The position numbers were made by a program, and so were the translations under genes. Positions 1 through 8,882 of a stretch of DNA of 64,000 nt are shown here, piece by piece; the stretch's first letter is position 1; every line of letters starts with the position of its first letter. The DNA comes from Duganella phyllosphaerae. Its GTDB lineage: Bacteria > Pseudomonadota > Gammaproteobacteria > Burkholderiales > Burkholderiaceae_D. The DNA is taken from NCBI RefSeq assembly GCF_001758785.1, contig NZ_LROM01000087.1:118470-182469 (forward strand). Direction: 5' to 3'. Below the pieces are notes generated by a model. The model did not search any database. It was not told the DNA's origin and was given only the letters and a program-made list of their open reading frames with translations.

Positions 1-1
1 T

Positions 2-766
2 GCGTACGCGCGCCAGGCCGGCGTGGACGTGTGGGCGCTGACCGACCACGACGAAGTGGGCGGCATTGCGGCCGCGCGCGTGGCGGCAGAAGAGCAGGGC
101 ATGCGCTTTATCACCGGCGTGGAAATCTCGATCACCTGGGCCAGGGAAACCGTGCACATCGTCGGCCTCAATATCGACGAACACCATCCCGAGCTCACCG
201 CCGGCCTGGCCCGCACCCGTTCCGGGCGCGACAACCGCGCCCGCGAAATTTCGCGCCAGCTGGCGTTGGCCGGCATCGACGGCGCTTACGAGGGCGCGCT
301 GAAATTCGTCGGCAACCCGGACCTGATGTCGCGCACCCATTTTGCCCGTTACCTGGTCGAGACCGGCGCCTGCGCGAATATCCCGGAAGTGTTCCGCAAG
401 TATTTATCGGAAGGCCGGCCCGGCTATGTGCCGCATTCGTGGGGCACCTTGGCCGAAAGCGTGGGCTGGATCCGCGCGGCTGGCGGCGTGGCCGTGATCG
501 CCCACCCGGGCCGCTACAAGTTCACCCAGCTGGCCCAGGGCCAGTTGTTCGACGAATTCAAGCAGCTCGGTGGCGTCGCCATCGAAGTGGTCACCGGCAG
601 CCACACGCCGGACCAGTATCCCGAGTACGCGCAACTGGCCAATTATTATGGCTTCCTGGCCTCGCGCGGGTCCGATTTCCATGCGCCGGGCGAGTCGCGC
701 GTGGATTTCGCGGCATTGCCGCCGTTGCCGGCCAATGTCACACCGGTCTGGCACGACTGGTTCTGA
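2..766 (+). CDS. PHP-domain phosphoesterase, RNase AM/YciV type (5' end outside window)
   Basis: The reading frame is open from base 2, and sense codons precede the first GTG at 23, so the true start lies upstream. The visible 254 residues carry PHP-family metal-binding motifs: TDHDEVGG near the start, AHPGRY in the middle and GSDFHAP near the end. The family trims RNA or small nucleotides from the 5' end (E. coli YciV/RnmA also matures 5S and 23S rRNA 5' ends); this role is family knowledge, not shown here. Full-length members are about 280 residues, so only some 25-30 are missing. The trpH label found on relatives is historical and implies no tryptophan role. Confidence 0.85.
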   Translation, partial: AYARQAGVDVWALTDHDEVGGIAAARVAAEEQGMRFITGVEISITWARETVHIVGLNIDEHHPELTAGLARTRSGRDNRAREISRQLALAGIDGAYEGALKFVGNPDLMSRTHFARYLVETGACANIPEVFRKYLSEGRPGYVPHSWGTLAESVGWIRAAGGVAVIAHPGRYKFTQLAQGQLFDEFKQLGGVAIEVVTGSHTPDQYPEYAQLANYYGFLASRGSDFHAPGESRVDFAALPPLPANVTPVWHDWF

Positions 767-853
767 CAGCTTTAAGCTTCAGCCTCTTGAATTTGCGATA
801 CTCCGGTCATACATTATGATCTGGGCAATCTTGTCCGCACGGAGAACTATCCC

Positions 854-1732
854 ATGAAACGCATCGTCCTGTTTATCGCCACCAACCTCGCTGTGCTGCT
901 GGTGCTGTCCATTGTCCTGTCGCTGCTGGGCATCGGCCGTCCCGGCGCGGGCAACACGCTGGAACTGGGCAGCCTGCTGGCGTTTTCGCTGGTGGTGGGC
1001 TTTACCGGCGCGATCTTTTCGCTGTTGATCAGCAAACCGATGGCCAAGTGGTCCACCGGCGCGCGCGTGATCGACCAGCCGGCTAACGCCACCGAGGCAT
1101 GGCTGGTCAATACCGTGCGCCAATTGTCCGAGCGCGCCGGTATCGGCATGCCGCAAGTAGCCGTCTATCCGGGCGAGCCGAACGCGTTCGCGACTGGCGC
1201 CTTTAAAAACTCGGCGCTGGTGGCCGTTTCCACAGGCCTGCTCGAAAGCATGAACCAGCAGGAAGTGGAGGCCGTGCTGGGCCACGAGGTGGCCCACATC
1301 GCCAACGGCGACATGGTGACCATGACGCTGATCCAGGGCGTGGTCAACACCTTCGTGGTGTTCCTGGCGCGCATCGTCGGCTTCTTTGTCGACAAGGTGC
1401 TGCTGAAAAACACCGAGCGCCAGGGCGTGGGCATCGGCTACATGGCCACCGTGTTCGTGTGCGAGCTGATTTTCGGCCTGGCCGCTTCGCTGATCGTGGC
1501 CTGGTTCTCGCGCCAGCGCGAATTCCGCGCCGATGCCGGCTCGGCCAAGCTGCTGGGCAGCACCATGCCGATGCAGCACGCGCTGGCCCGGCTGAACGGC
1601 GTGCCGCCCGGCGCCTTGCCGCAATCGATCGCGGCGGCCGGCATTACCAGTGGCCGTGGCTGGAGCGCGCTGTTCTCCACCCACCCGCCCTTCGAACAAC
1701 GTATTGCCGCGCTGCAAAATCTGCGCGCCTGA
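854..1732 (+). CDS. htpX: Protease HtpX homolog (M48 membrane metalloprotease)
   Basis: This 292-residue protein has the length and layout of HtpX, an inner-membrane zinc protease that degrades misfolded membrane proteins with FtsH. Two hydrophobic segments lie at about residues 5-27 and 38-60. The zinc motif HEVAH is at 144-148, and further hydrophobic stretches follow at about 157-178 and 190-215. The third zinc ligand is probably the Glu in the conserved [11 protein letters not shown] segment. The ATG at 854 gives the usual MKRI N terminus. It sits 87 bases after the PHP gene on the same strand. Confidence 0.95.
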   Translation: MKRIVLFIATNLAVLLVLSIVLSLLGIGRPGAGNTLELGSLLAFSLVVGFTGAIFSLLISKPMAKWSTGARVIDQPANATEAWLVNTVRQLSERAGIGMPQVAVYPGEPNAFATGAFKNSALVAVSTGLLESMNQQEVEAVLGHEVAHIANGDMVTMTLIQGVVNTFVVFLARIVGFFVDKVLLKNTERQGVGIGYMATVFVCELIFGLAASLIVAWFSRQREFRADAGSAKLLGSTMPMQHALARLNGVPPGALPQSIAAAGITSGRGWSALFSTHPPFEQRIAALQNLRA

Positions 1733-1746
1733 ACTGCTGATCACTT

Positions 1747-2370
1747 ATGAGCCAATTTTTCCAGATCCATCCCGACAACCCGCAGGTCCGCCTGATCAAG
1801 CAGGCGGCGCAAATCATCCACGGCGGCGGCATCGTCGCGGTGCCGACCGATTCCTGCTATGCGCTGGTATGCCACCTGGACGACAAGGGCGCGGTCGAAC
1901 GGTTGCGCCGCCTGCGCGGCATCGACGAGAAACACCATCTCACTTTGCTGTGCCGCGATTTGAGCGAGCTGGGCGTGTATGCGCGCGTCGATAACCGCCA
2001 GTTCCGCCTGCTGAAAGCCGCCACGCCCGGCCCGTTTACCTTCATTCTCGAAGCCACCAAGGTGGTGCCGCGCCGCTTGAGCCATCCGTCGCGCAAGACC
2101 ATCGGCTTGCGCGTGCCGGAAGACGCCATCATCAACGCCTTGCTGGCCGAGCTGGGCCAGCCGCTGCTCGGCACCACCCTGATCATGCCGGGCGAGACCG
2201 AGGCGCTCAACGACGCCGACACCATTTGCGAGCGCCTCGGCAAGCAGCTGGAACTGGTGATCGACGGCGGCGCCTGCAGCATGGAACCGACCACCGTGAT
2301 CGACCTGACCGGCGCTGAGCCCGAACTGGTGCGCCAGGGCCGGGGCGATGCTTCCGTGTTCGGGATCTGA
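1747..2370 (+). CDS. yciO: YciO-type Sua5/YrdC family protein
   Basis: The 207-residue sequence matches the YrdC-like RNA/nucleotide-binding fold throughout: PTDSCYAL near the N terminus, a KTIGLRVP segment, and a C-terminal PTTVIDLT followed by GRGDASVFGI. The N-terminal MSQFFQIHPDNP and the overall pattern are those of E. coli YciO rather than TsaC/Sua5. YciO shares the threonylcarbamoyl-AMP synthase fold, but its contribution to tRNA t6A is weak or unclear. It starts 14 bases after htpX. Confidence 0.88.
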   Translation: MSQFFQIHPDNPQVRLIKQAAQIIHGGGIVAVPTDSCYALVCHLDDKGAVERLRRLRGIDEKHHLTLLCRDLSELGVYARVDNRQFRLLKAATPGPFTFILEATKVVPRRLSHPSRKTIGLRVPEDAIINALLAELGQPLLGTTLIMPGETEALNDADTICERLGKQLELVIDGGACSMEPTTVIDLTGAEPELVRQGRGDASVFGI

Positions 2371-2460
2371 TCGCCGCTGCCCCGGGCTGTACTGTTCACC
2401 GCGCGCCGGCCCCGGCCGGCGTACCGATCCTTCACGCCGCCTCTGGTAGAATCATGCCCC

Positions 2461-3135
2461 ATGGACATTGACAGCATCATCCAGACCGCCACGGTCTACG
2501 CCATTCCGGTCCTCTTTGCGATCTCCCTGCACGAAGCGGCCCACGGCTACGTGGCCCGTTACTTCGGCGACTCCACGGCAGCCGACATGGGGCGCCTGAG
2601 CTTGAATCCTGCGCGCCACATCCACCCATTTGGCACAATTTTATTGCCGCTGGGACTGGCTTTTCTCGGACTTCCACCGCTGGGCTACGCCAGGCCGGTA
2701 CCGGTCGATTACGAGCGACTGCGCAATCCCAAGAAGCAAATGGCCTTCGTGGCCGCCGCCGGACCGGGCGCCAATTTTGTCATGGGGTTCGGCTGGACCG
2801 TGCTGTGGGTGGTGCTGATGCTTGGGTTTGGCCAGGGCCGGGAAGATTTCTTTGTCAAGATGGCCGAGGCGGGTGTGCTGGTCAATGCCGCCATGTGCGT
2901 GTTCAACCTGATTCCATTACCACCGCTGGACGGCGGCCGCATTGTCACCGGCATCCTGCCCATGCCGTATGCGTATCATTACGCCAAGATCGAGCGGTAT
3001 GGCGTGGTGGTGTTTATCGCGCTGATCGTCATGCTGCAGTTCGGCCTGCTAACCGGTGTGCTGATGGAATGCATTCTTTTTATACAGCAAATGTTCAAGG
3101 TCATGGTGATGCCCCTGGTCGCCATCCTGCGTTGA
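2461..3135 (+). CDS. Site-2 protease family protein (M50)
   Basis: This is a 224-residue, multi-pass membrane protein. HEAAH at residues 24-28 gives two zinc ligands and the catalytic Glu. The second conserved S2P motif, NLIPLPPLDGGRI, lies in a later membrane segment and supplies the Asp ligand. It is the short form without PDZ domains, so it is not RseP. Such proteins cut substrates inside the membrane; no substrate can be named here. It precedes a methyltransferase gene by 33 bases. Confidence 0.88.
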   Translation: MDIDSIIQTATVYAIPVLFAISLHEAAHGYVARYFGDSTAADMGRLSLNPARHIHPFGTILLPLGLAFLGLPPLGYARPVPVDYERLRNPKKQMAFVAAAGPGANFVMGFGWTVLWVVLMLGFGQGREDFFVKMAEAGVLVNAAMCVFNLIPLPPLDGGRIVTGILPMPYAYHYAKIERYGVVVFIALIVMLQFGLLTGVLMECILFIQQMFKVMVMPLVAILR

Positions 3136-3168
3136 ACCTGATTTGAAGTCCCACCCTGTAAAGACATC

Positions 3169-3717
3169 ATGAGCGAAAACATCTCTCCCTGGGTACAACG
3201 CTACGCCCCACTGGTGCCCGGCGGCGAAGTGCTGGACCTCGCGTGCGGCAAGGGCCGCCATTCGCGCCACATGGTCACGCTTGGCCACGCGGTGCTGGCG
3301 CTCGATGGCAATCCCGAGGCGCTGCTCGAGGCCGCCGGTCCCGGCATCACCACCACGCCGATCGACCTGGAAGAGGCGGGCGCGGTCTGGCCATTCGGTC
3401 CCGAGCGCTTTGCCGGCATCGTGGTGACCAACTACCTGCACCGTCCGCTGCTGGCGGACATGCTGGGCAGCCTGGCGCCGAACGGCGTGCTGATCTACGA
3501 AACCTTTGCCGACGGCAATGCCCAGTTCGGCAAGCCGTCGAACCCCGATTTCCTGCTGCAACCGGGTGAATTGCTGGCGCTGGCGCTTGAAAACGGCCTG
3601 CGCGTGGTCGCTTTCGAAGACGGCGTCACCCAGCAGCCCAAGCAGGCCATGGTGCAGCGCATCTGCGCCGTCAAGCCCGAGTTTCCGCGGTCTGCGGCGC
3701 TGTTGCCGCCATTCTGA
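3169..3717 (+). CDS. Class I SAM-dependent methyltransferase
   Basis: The 182-residue protein has SAM motif I as VLDLACGKGR at residues 21-30 and an acidic motif II, LALDGN, about 15 residues later. Later segments (VVTNYLHRPLL and GVLIYETFADGN) match motif IV and the following strand of the TehB/UbiG-like fold. The substrate is unknown; there is no RNA-binding or regulatory extension. No strong ribosome-binding site is seen before the ATG, which follows the M50 gene closely, so it is probably co-transcribed with it. Confidence 0.8.
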   Translation: MSENISPWVQRYAPLVPGGEVLDLACGKGRHSRHMVTLGHAVLALDGNPEALLEAAGPGITTTPIDLEEAGAVWPFGPERFAGIVVTNYLHRPLLADMLGSLAPNGVLIYETFADGNAQFGKPSNPDFLLQPGELLALALENGLRVVAFEDGVTQQPKQAMVQRICAVKPEFPRSAALLPPF

Positions 3718-3823
3718 GACCTGAGCGTTCACTCGAATTTATGTTTGTAATCGCCGTGAAAAGCACCATACATCCGAGTCATCGTCTACAATCGTTGTTT
3801 TAATACTTTATGCAGTTATTCCT

Positions 3824-4699
3824 ATGATCAAGGGCAGCATAGTAGCAATCGTCACCCCGATGCACGCGGACGGCAGTCTGGACTTCGAGGGTTTGAACAA
3901 GCTGATCGACTGGCACATTGCCGAAGGCACGAACAGCATCGTCATCGCCGGCACCACCGGCGAATCGGCCACCGTCAGCGTGGAAGAGCACTGCGCGCTG
4001 ATCAAGGCGACGGTTGCCCATGCCAGGGGCCGCATCCCGATCATCGCCGGCGCCGGTGGCAACTCCACCGCCGAAGCGATCAAGCTGTCCCGCTTTGCCA
4101 AGGAAGCCGGCGCCGATGCCACCCTGCAAGTGGTGCCTTACTACAACCGTCCTACGCAAGAGGGCATGTACCAGCACTTCAAGGCGATTGCCGAAGCGGT
4201 GGACCTGCCGGTGATCCTGTACAACGTGCCGGGCCGTACTGTGGCCGACATGAGCAACGACACTATCCTGCGCCTGGCAAAAATCTCGAACATAGTCGGC
4301 GTGAAAGACGCCACCGGCAATATCGCGCGCGGTTTCGACCTGCTGCGCCTGGCCCCGGCCGACTTTGCCGTGTACTCGGGCGACGACCCCACCGCCATGG
4401 CGCTGATGCTCGCTGGTGGCGCCGGCAACATCTCGGTCACCGCCAACGTCATGCCCAAAGCCATGGCGCAGATGTGTGCTGCCGCCATCGCCGGCGATGT
4501 CGCCAAGGCCGTCCCACTGAATAATCTGATGTTCCCGCTGCACCAGAAGCTGTTCATCGAACCGAATCCGGTGCCGGTCAAGTGGGCGCTTGCCGAGATG
4601 GGCAAAATGCCTGCCGGCATCCGCCTGCCGCTGGTGCCGCTGGCCGACGATTGCCACGAAGCCGTCCGCGCGGCCCTACACGAAGCCGGCGTCCTGTAA
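3824..4699 (+). CDS. dapA: 4-hydroxy-tetrahydrodipicolinate synthase
   Basis: DapA condenses pyruvate with aspartate semialdehyde, the first committed step to lysine and diaminopimelate. The 291-residue protein keeps the E. coli numbering of the active site: Thr44-Thr45, Tyr107, Tyr133, Arg138 and the Schiff-base Lys161 in GVKDATGN. It has the standard TIM-barrel length. bamC follows after 67 bases, the usual beta- and gammaproteobacterial order. About 100 bases of lower-GC sequence upstream probably hold its promoter. Confidence 0.97.
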   Translation: MIKGSIVAIVTPMHADGSLDFEGLNKLIDWHIAEGTNSIVIAGTTGESATVSVEEHCALIKATVAHARGRIPIIAGAGGNSTAEAIKLSRFAKEAGADATLQVVPYYNRPTQEGMYQHFKAIAEAVDLPVILYNVPGRTVADMSNDTILRLAKISNIVGVKDATGNIARGFDLLRLAPADFAVYSGDDPTAMALMLAGGAGNISVTANVMPKAMAQMCAAAIAGDVAKAVPLNNLMFPLHQKLFIEPNPVPVKWALAEMGKMPAGIRLPLVPLADDCHEAVRAALHEAGVL

Positions 4700-4766
4700 T
4701 TACCCTGGTTCAAAAAAAGCATCCCGTCCCGAATCGCTGGGATTAACTTTTGCTGCATATAAATAC

Positions 4767-5957
4767 ATGACTATTCGCAAGACAGCTTTTATTACTTCGC
4801 AGCGCGCCCTGGTAACGGGTGCCTTGGTGGCCAGCCTGACCGGTTGCGGCATGATCAACTCGGTCATCGGCAACGACAAGGTCGATTACAAGGGCGCCAA
4901 GAAGGCCGTGCCGCTCGACGTACCGCCCGATCTGACGCAACTGCAAAAAGACAGCCGTTACGCCCAGCCCGATTCGACCAACGGCGTGGCTACCGCTTCG
5001 GGCTACAACGCCGCGCGTTCGGCTGCTGCCGCAGCCGGTGGCCCGGCCGTGGTGCCTGGCCAGCCGGCCGTGGGCACCGTGGTGCCCACCTCGATCAACG
5101 ACATCAAGGTGGAACGCGATGGCAACCAGCGCTGGCTGGTAATCAAGCAGACTCCGGAGCAGCTGTGGCCGCAATTGACCCAGTTCTGGGAAGATGCGGG
5201 CTTCAAGCTGTCGCAGGAAGTGCCGGCGGCAGGCATCATGGAAACCGACTGGACCGAAAACCGCGCCAAGATTCCGCAGGACTTCATCCGTAACACCATC
5301 GGCAAAGTATTCGATTCGGCCTATTCGACCGGTGAGCGCGACAAGTTCCGCACCCGCATCGAACGCCGCGCCGATGGCTCGAGCGAGATCTACATCAGCC
5401 ACCGCGGCGTGCAGGAAGTGCTGCAAGGCGCGCAAAAGGACACCGCGATCTGGACCTCGCGTCCGAACGATCCGGGCCTCGAGGCGGAATTCCTGGCCAA
5501 GCTGATGACCCGCCTGGGCAATGGCGACGACAAGAAAGATGCGCCGAGCGTCAAGACTGCCGTCGATTCGGCCGTGGTGCAACCTCAGCACGCATCCCTG
5601 GTCGGCGCCGGCGCCGCCCGCTACGTGCAGGTCGATGAAGGTTTCGACCGCGCCTGGCGCCGCGTGGGCCTGGCGCTGGACCGCGCCGGCTTCACGGTGG
5701 AAGACCGCGACCGCACCACCGGCACCTATTTTGTGCGCTACATCGACGATACGGTCGAGAGCAAGGGCTTCTTCGGCAAGTTGTTCAGCTGGGGCTCGTC
5801 CTCCGAAGCCGACAAGGAAGCCCAGCGCTACCGCATCCAGGTCAAGGCTGCCGACGGCAATACCAGCGCGGTCACCGTGCTCACCAATGCCGGCGCACCG
5901 GAAGCCACCCAGGTCGGCGACAAGATCATGAGCGTGCTGTACGACCAGCTCAAGTAA
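4767..5957 (+). CDS. bamC: Outer membrane assembly lipoprotein BamC
   Basis: BamC is a lipoprotein of the beta-barrel assembly (BAM) complex. With the start at ATG 4767 the product is 396 residues with a lipoprotein signal, lipobox LTGC and acylated Cys27. An upstream in-frame ATG at 4590 lies inside dapA and gives no signal peptide, so it is rejected. After Cys27 comes the BamD-binding unstructured stretch (KVDYKGAKKAVPLDVPPDLT), then two helix-grip domains at about 120-240 and 275-395. A hairpin terminator follows the stop. Confidence 0.93.
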   Translation: MTIRKTAFITSQRALVTGALVASLTGCGMINSVIGNDKVDYKGAKKAVPLDVPPDLTQLQKDSRYAQPDSTNGVATASGYNAARSAAAAAGGPAVVPGQPAVGTVVPTSINDIKVERDGNQRWLVIKQTPEQLWPQLTQFWEDAGFKLSQEVPAAGIMETDWTENRAKIPQDFIRNTIGKVFDSAYSTGERDKFRTRIERRADGSSEIYISHRGVQEVLQGAQKDTAIWTSRPNDPGLEAEFLAKLMTRLGNGDDKKDAPSVKTAVDSAVVQPQHASLVGAGAARYVQVDEGFDRAWRRVGLALDRAGFTVEDRDRTTGTYFVRYIDDTVESKGFFGKLFSWGSSSEADKEAQRYRIQVKAADGNTSAVTVLTNAGAPEATQVGDKIMSVLYDQLK

Positions 5958-5971
5958 TCCTGGTGCAGTGC

Positions 5972-6000
5972 AAAAAAACCGGCCTCGCGCCGGTTTTTTT
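5972..6000. terminator. Rho-independent terminator after bamC
   Basis: An inverted repeat ACCGGC (5978-5983) / GCCGGT (5989-5994) has a five-base loop, an A7 tract on one side and a T7 tract on the other. It can end the bamC transcript and is symmetric enough to act in both directions. Confidence 0.85.
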
Positions 6001-6045
6001 ACGTCTCGGATCATCGTCAAGTTCGCCGGTATTAAAACGCGGGCA

Positions 6046-6073
6046 AAAAAAACCGGCCCGTAGGCCGGTTTTT
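6046..6073. terminator. Rho-independent terminator between bamC and the lipoprotein gene
   Basis: The stem AACCGGCC (6051-6058) / GGCCGGTT (6063-6070) has a four-base loop, an A run before it and a T run after it. It lies 15 bases beyond the stop of the leftward lipoprotein gene, so it most likely terminates that transcript, with the 5972-6000 hairpin serving bamC. Confidence 0.8.
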
Positions 6074-6087
6074 AGAATGCTGTCGAA

Positions 6088-6342
6088 TTACTTCGAAGCA
6101 GCAGCCGAAGCGGCGGTCGAAGCAGCAGCAGCTGCGTCAGCAGCGGCCGAAGCAGCTTGCGAAGCGGCAGCAGCAGCGTCAGCAGCAGCTGGAGCAGCAG
6201 CGTCAGCTGGAGCTGGGGTCACAACTGGAGCGGCTTCTGGAGCAGCTACTGGAGCTGGAGCAACAGGAGCTTCTTCTTTTTTCGAGCAAGCGGTCAGAGC
6301 AGCTACGGCCAGCAGGGAAGCGATCAGCAGGGATTTTTTCAT
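6088..6342 (-). CDS. Small Ala-rich lipoprotein, function unknown
   Basis: This 84-residue protein has a clear lipoprotein signal (MKKSLLIASLLAVAALTAC) with acylated Cys19. The mature part is almost only Ala, Pro and Ser: a Pro-rich linker with KKEE right after the Cys, then four Ala-rich segments (patterns such as AADAAAAASQAASAA) that could form a long helix. There is no catalytic motif. The length and composition suggest a structural envelope peptide, perhaps Lpp-like, but no homology is recognised. A good ribosome-binding site (AAGGAAA) precedes the ATG. Upstream AT-rich DNA contains an 18-base palindrome. Confidence 0.8.
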   Translation of the reverse strand: MKKSLLIASLLAVAALTACSKKEEAPVAPAPVAAPEAAPVVTPAPADAAAPAAADAAAAASQAASAAADAAAAASTAASAAASK

Positions 6343-6721
6343 TTGTTTTCCTTAGTTAATTCAAATTTAAACACAGTGTTGCGATGAATAATTACCGGTA
6401 ATTATCGCTCATTAGGTCGTCTTCGAAGGCTTTTCGTACCTGAAATGGTGCCTGCCAGACAACGGAAACTTCCTAACCGAATATTATAGCGATTTTTAGT
6501 GCGTCGCAATAGGACAACATCCTGTTCGCAGAACAATTTTGCGATATCGCAACATTTCGTTTTAGATCCGCAAAACGCCTGGATCGTGACGTTACCAGCT
6601 TTCGCCCGAACATGCGCATTTTACCCGGAACCGGGCCATAGTCCAGCCCAGTTCGTTAGCAATTACGCACTTAATGCAGGACAAATTGTAATAATTCGTA
6701 GCCAACGCACATAGCCACGTC
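6343..6721. other. 379-base AT-rich intergenic region with two perfect palindromes
   Basis: No convincing gene is present; the short open frames here lack ribosome-binding sites and coding bias. The region is much richer in A+T than its surroundings and must hold the promoter of the leftward lipoprotein gene. It contains an 18-base palindrome (6388-6405) and a 14-base palindrome (6539-6552). The part nearest 6721 is downstream of the proline dehydrogenase stop; no strong terminator hairpin was found there. Confidence 0.6.
6388..6405. promoter_or_regulatory. 18-base perfect palindrome, possible operator
   Basis: The half-site ATAATTACC is followed directly by its reverse complement GGTAATTAT with no spacer. 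It lies 46 bases upstream of the lipoprotein start on the minus strand, near where a promoter would be. No regulator is recognised for it. Confidence 0.45.
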
Positions 6722-7708
6722 TTATTCCCCGGTTTGCATGACGTCGATGACGGCCTGGTACACCCGGATCGGCTCTTCGGCGATGCGGTTGAGCACATAT
6801 AAAAAGTGCTCGGCGCCGAATACCGCGTATTCGCGGGTAGGGTAGCCGCGCGCGCTCAGATCATCGATTTGTCCGGTACCCAGGCCGATCAGCGATTCGA
6901 ATTCGTACCAGCGTGGGTCGATCCGTTCCTGCTGGATCAGGGTCACCAGTTCGGCCTGGATGGCGCGGTCGTGGGTGGCAATCGAGCACTTGTGGCCGCT
7001 CTCCAGCAAGGTGCGCGCAAAGGCCCGGTAGGCGGCTGCCAGCTCGTCGCTGTTGCGCTGCCATGACTGCTCGTCGGGGTCGAGGTAGGCGCCCTTGACC
7101 AGCCGGATGCGGCCCGGCAGCTTCAGCATCGCCGCCAGGTCGGTAGCGGTGCGATGGCGCCGCGCCGGCACCGTGATGCCCACGTTGTGCAAGCCGTCCT
7201 GCTGGTGCAGGCGCGTGTAGACCGCGTAGATGTCGTCGGCGCGGTCCACGCCTTCCATCGAGATCATCACCTCGCGGTTGATGGCGGCAGCAGCGAGCGC
7301 AATGCGGCGCAAGTTGCGGTAGCCGAGCTCCACGTCCACCAGCGAACCCACGTGCGAGAGGTCGAGCGAGATCGAACAATTGAGGTTGCGCTGGCCGATG
7401 CCGGCCACCAAGTCCATGAAGACCCCGGTCTCGGCCATGGCCAGCGCTTCATCGCGTACGCTCTCGCCCATGTAGTCGGCCGACGCCGCATGGCCGCGGG
7501 CGATGATGGACTCCACCCGCGCCAGCGCCTGCGCCACGGTCTGGCCGGCCACGTAGCGCTGCGACACCTTGTGCATCAGCGGTTGCAGCAGCGGGTCGTT
7601 GCAGAATTTATCCTTGGCCTGCTCGTCGAGGGCCAGCGCCCGCAAGGCGGCCGCCGCCTGGTCCACCAGCGGTTGCCACTGGGCCGGGAAGTTGGGCGGG
7701 GCCGACAT
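6722..7708 (-). CDS. Proline dehydrogenase family protein
   Basis: The 328-residue protein is a monofunctional PRODH-type TIM barrel; it lacks the aldehyde dehydrogenase and DNA-binding parts of PutA. Family motifs seen are RLVKGAYLDPDE starting at residue 202, WYEFESLIGL, and a C-terminal YPTREYAVFG that carries an Arg used in proline binding in relatives. The expected reaction is FAD-dependent oxidation of proline to pyrroline-5-carboxylate. Its ATG overlaps the stop of the upstream oxygenase gene by one base (TGATG), so translation is probably coupled. Related dehydrogenases use hydroxyproline, so the exact substrate is uncertain. Confidence 0.82.
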   Translation of the reverse strand: MSAPPNFPAQWQPLVDQAAAALRALALDEQAKDKFCNDPLLQPLMHKVSQRYVAGQTVAQALARVESIIARGHAASADYMGESVRDEALAMAETGVFMDLVAGIGQRNLNCSISLDLSHVGSLVDVELGYRNLRRIALAAAAINREVMISMEGVDRADDIYAVYTRLHQQDGLHNVGITVPARRHRTATDLAAMLKLPGRIRLVKGAYLDPDEQSWQRNSDELAAAYRAFARTLLESGHKCSIATHDRAIQAELVTLIQQERIDPRWYEFESLIGLGTGQIDDLSARGYPTREYAVFGAEHFLYVLNRIAEEPIRVYQAVIDVMQTGE

Positions 7709-8829
7709 CAGCCCAGCTCCACCCAGCCGTCCTGGTACCAGGTGTACAGCGCTTCGAGCACGTCATCGGACGCCTTGGCGAACTGTTCGCCGGTCAAGGC
7801 GCGTTCGTTGGCCAGCAGTTCGAGGGTAAGCTTGTCGGCCCGGCCCACGCCGAACGATTCGCCGTTGATGAACACGTTCTTGCCGCGATAGAGCATCTGG
7901 GTCTTGCGCGACAGGACCAGGCCCTTCTTGGCCACCGCATCGCCGAACTTGCCGAACGTGAGCGGCTTGGCCGGGCCGGTGAAGAACACATTGTGTTTGG
8001 GCTCCGACATGTACTCGCCCAGGAAGATGGTGATGTCGTCTTCGGTGAAGCGCACCTTGTTCATCTCTTCGATGATGGTCTCTAACATATCGCGCGGAAT
8101 CTCGGCCGGCTTGCTGGTCGGTTCCAGTTCCGGATCGGCGTAGCGGCCCGGCAGGTCGATCGAGTCGGCCATGAATTGCAGGAAGCCTTCGCCCAGTTCC
8201 TGGTACGACGGCGCGCGGAAGCCGATCGAATAGGTCTGGCAGTCGCCAATGGCCACGCCGTCGTGGGCGTAGTGGGGCGGCAGGTACAACATGTCGCCCG
8301 GTTCGAGCACGAATTCTTCGTCGGGCGTGAAGTTGGCGAGGATTTTCAGCGGCAGGCCTTCGATCAGGGTCAGGTCCTTTTGCGGGCCGATGCGCCAGCG
8401 GCGCTGGCCTTGCGCCTGCAACAGGAACACGTCGTACGAATCGAAGTGGGGACCGACGCCGCCGCCATCGGTGGCGAAGCTGACCATCAGGTCGTCGAGG
8501 CGCGCATCGGGCAGGAAACGGAACTGGCGCAGCAGGGCGTCGGCCTTGGCGTCGAACAGGTTCACGCCCTGGACCAGCATGGTCCATTCGCGCTCGGTGC
8601 GGGCCGGCAGGGTTTCCAGCGGGCCGTGCTGCATGTCCCACTGGCCGTCGACGGCCGTGATCAGGCGCGATTCGGCATGGTTGGTGGAGGCCAGCTTGGC
8701 CAGTGCGTCGAGCGTCAGCAGCGGCTTGAAGCCGGGGATGGCGTTACGGATCAGCAGGGGCTTTTTGTGCCAGTAGTCGCGCAGGAACTGCGCCGGCGTG
8801 ATATTGCCGAGGAGAGGTAGTTTTTGCAT
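7708..8829 (-). CDS. roxA: JmjC/cupin ribosomal oxygenase, RoxA/YcfD-like (L16 arginine hydroxylase)
   Basis: The 373-residue protein matches the ribosomal oxygenase family, Fe(II)/2-oxoglutarate enzymes that hydroxylate an Arg of ribosomal protein L16. The N terminus has the typical FLRDYWHKKPLLIRNA. Iron ligands are HFD (His128, Asp130) and probably His189 in PPHYAHDGVA. A C-terminal winged-helix-like part follows from about residue 250, with QMLYRGKNVFINGESF. It is transcribed with the proline dehydrogenase gene, whose start overlaps its stop. Oxygen dependence of both enzymes is the only functional link visible. Confidence 0.87.
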   Translation of the reverse strand: MQKLPLLGNITPAQFLRDYWHKKPLLIRNAIPGFKPLLTLDALAKLASTNHAESRLITAVDGQWDMQHGPLETLPARTEREWTMLVQGVNLFDAKADALLRQFRFLPDARLDDLMVSFATDGGGVGPHFDSYDVFLLQAQGQRRWRIGPQKDLTLIEGLPLKILANFTPDEEFVLEPGDMLYLPPHYAHDGVAIGDCQTYSIGFRAPSYQELGEGFLQFMADSIDLPGRYADPELEPTSKPAEIPRDMLETIIEEMNKVRFTEDDITIFLGEYMSEPKHNVFFTGPAKPLTFGKFGDAVAKKGLVLSRKTQMLYRGKNVFINGESFGVGRADKLTLELLANERALTGEQFAKASDDVLEALYTWYQDGWVELG

Positions 8830-8882
8830 ACGCCATTATAACCAGCCCAGGGCTTGAACTTCACCCCGGGCCGGTCAACGGC

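Noticed and set aside
4590..4766. Upstream start for bamC inside dapA
   Set aside because: It would remove the lipoprotein signal; ATG 4767 gives a proper signal and lipobox.
6499..6714. Short open frame in the AT-rich intergenic region
   Set aside because: No ribosome-binding site, no codon bias and no recognised motif.
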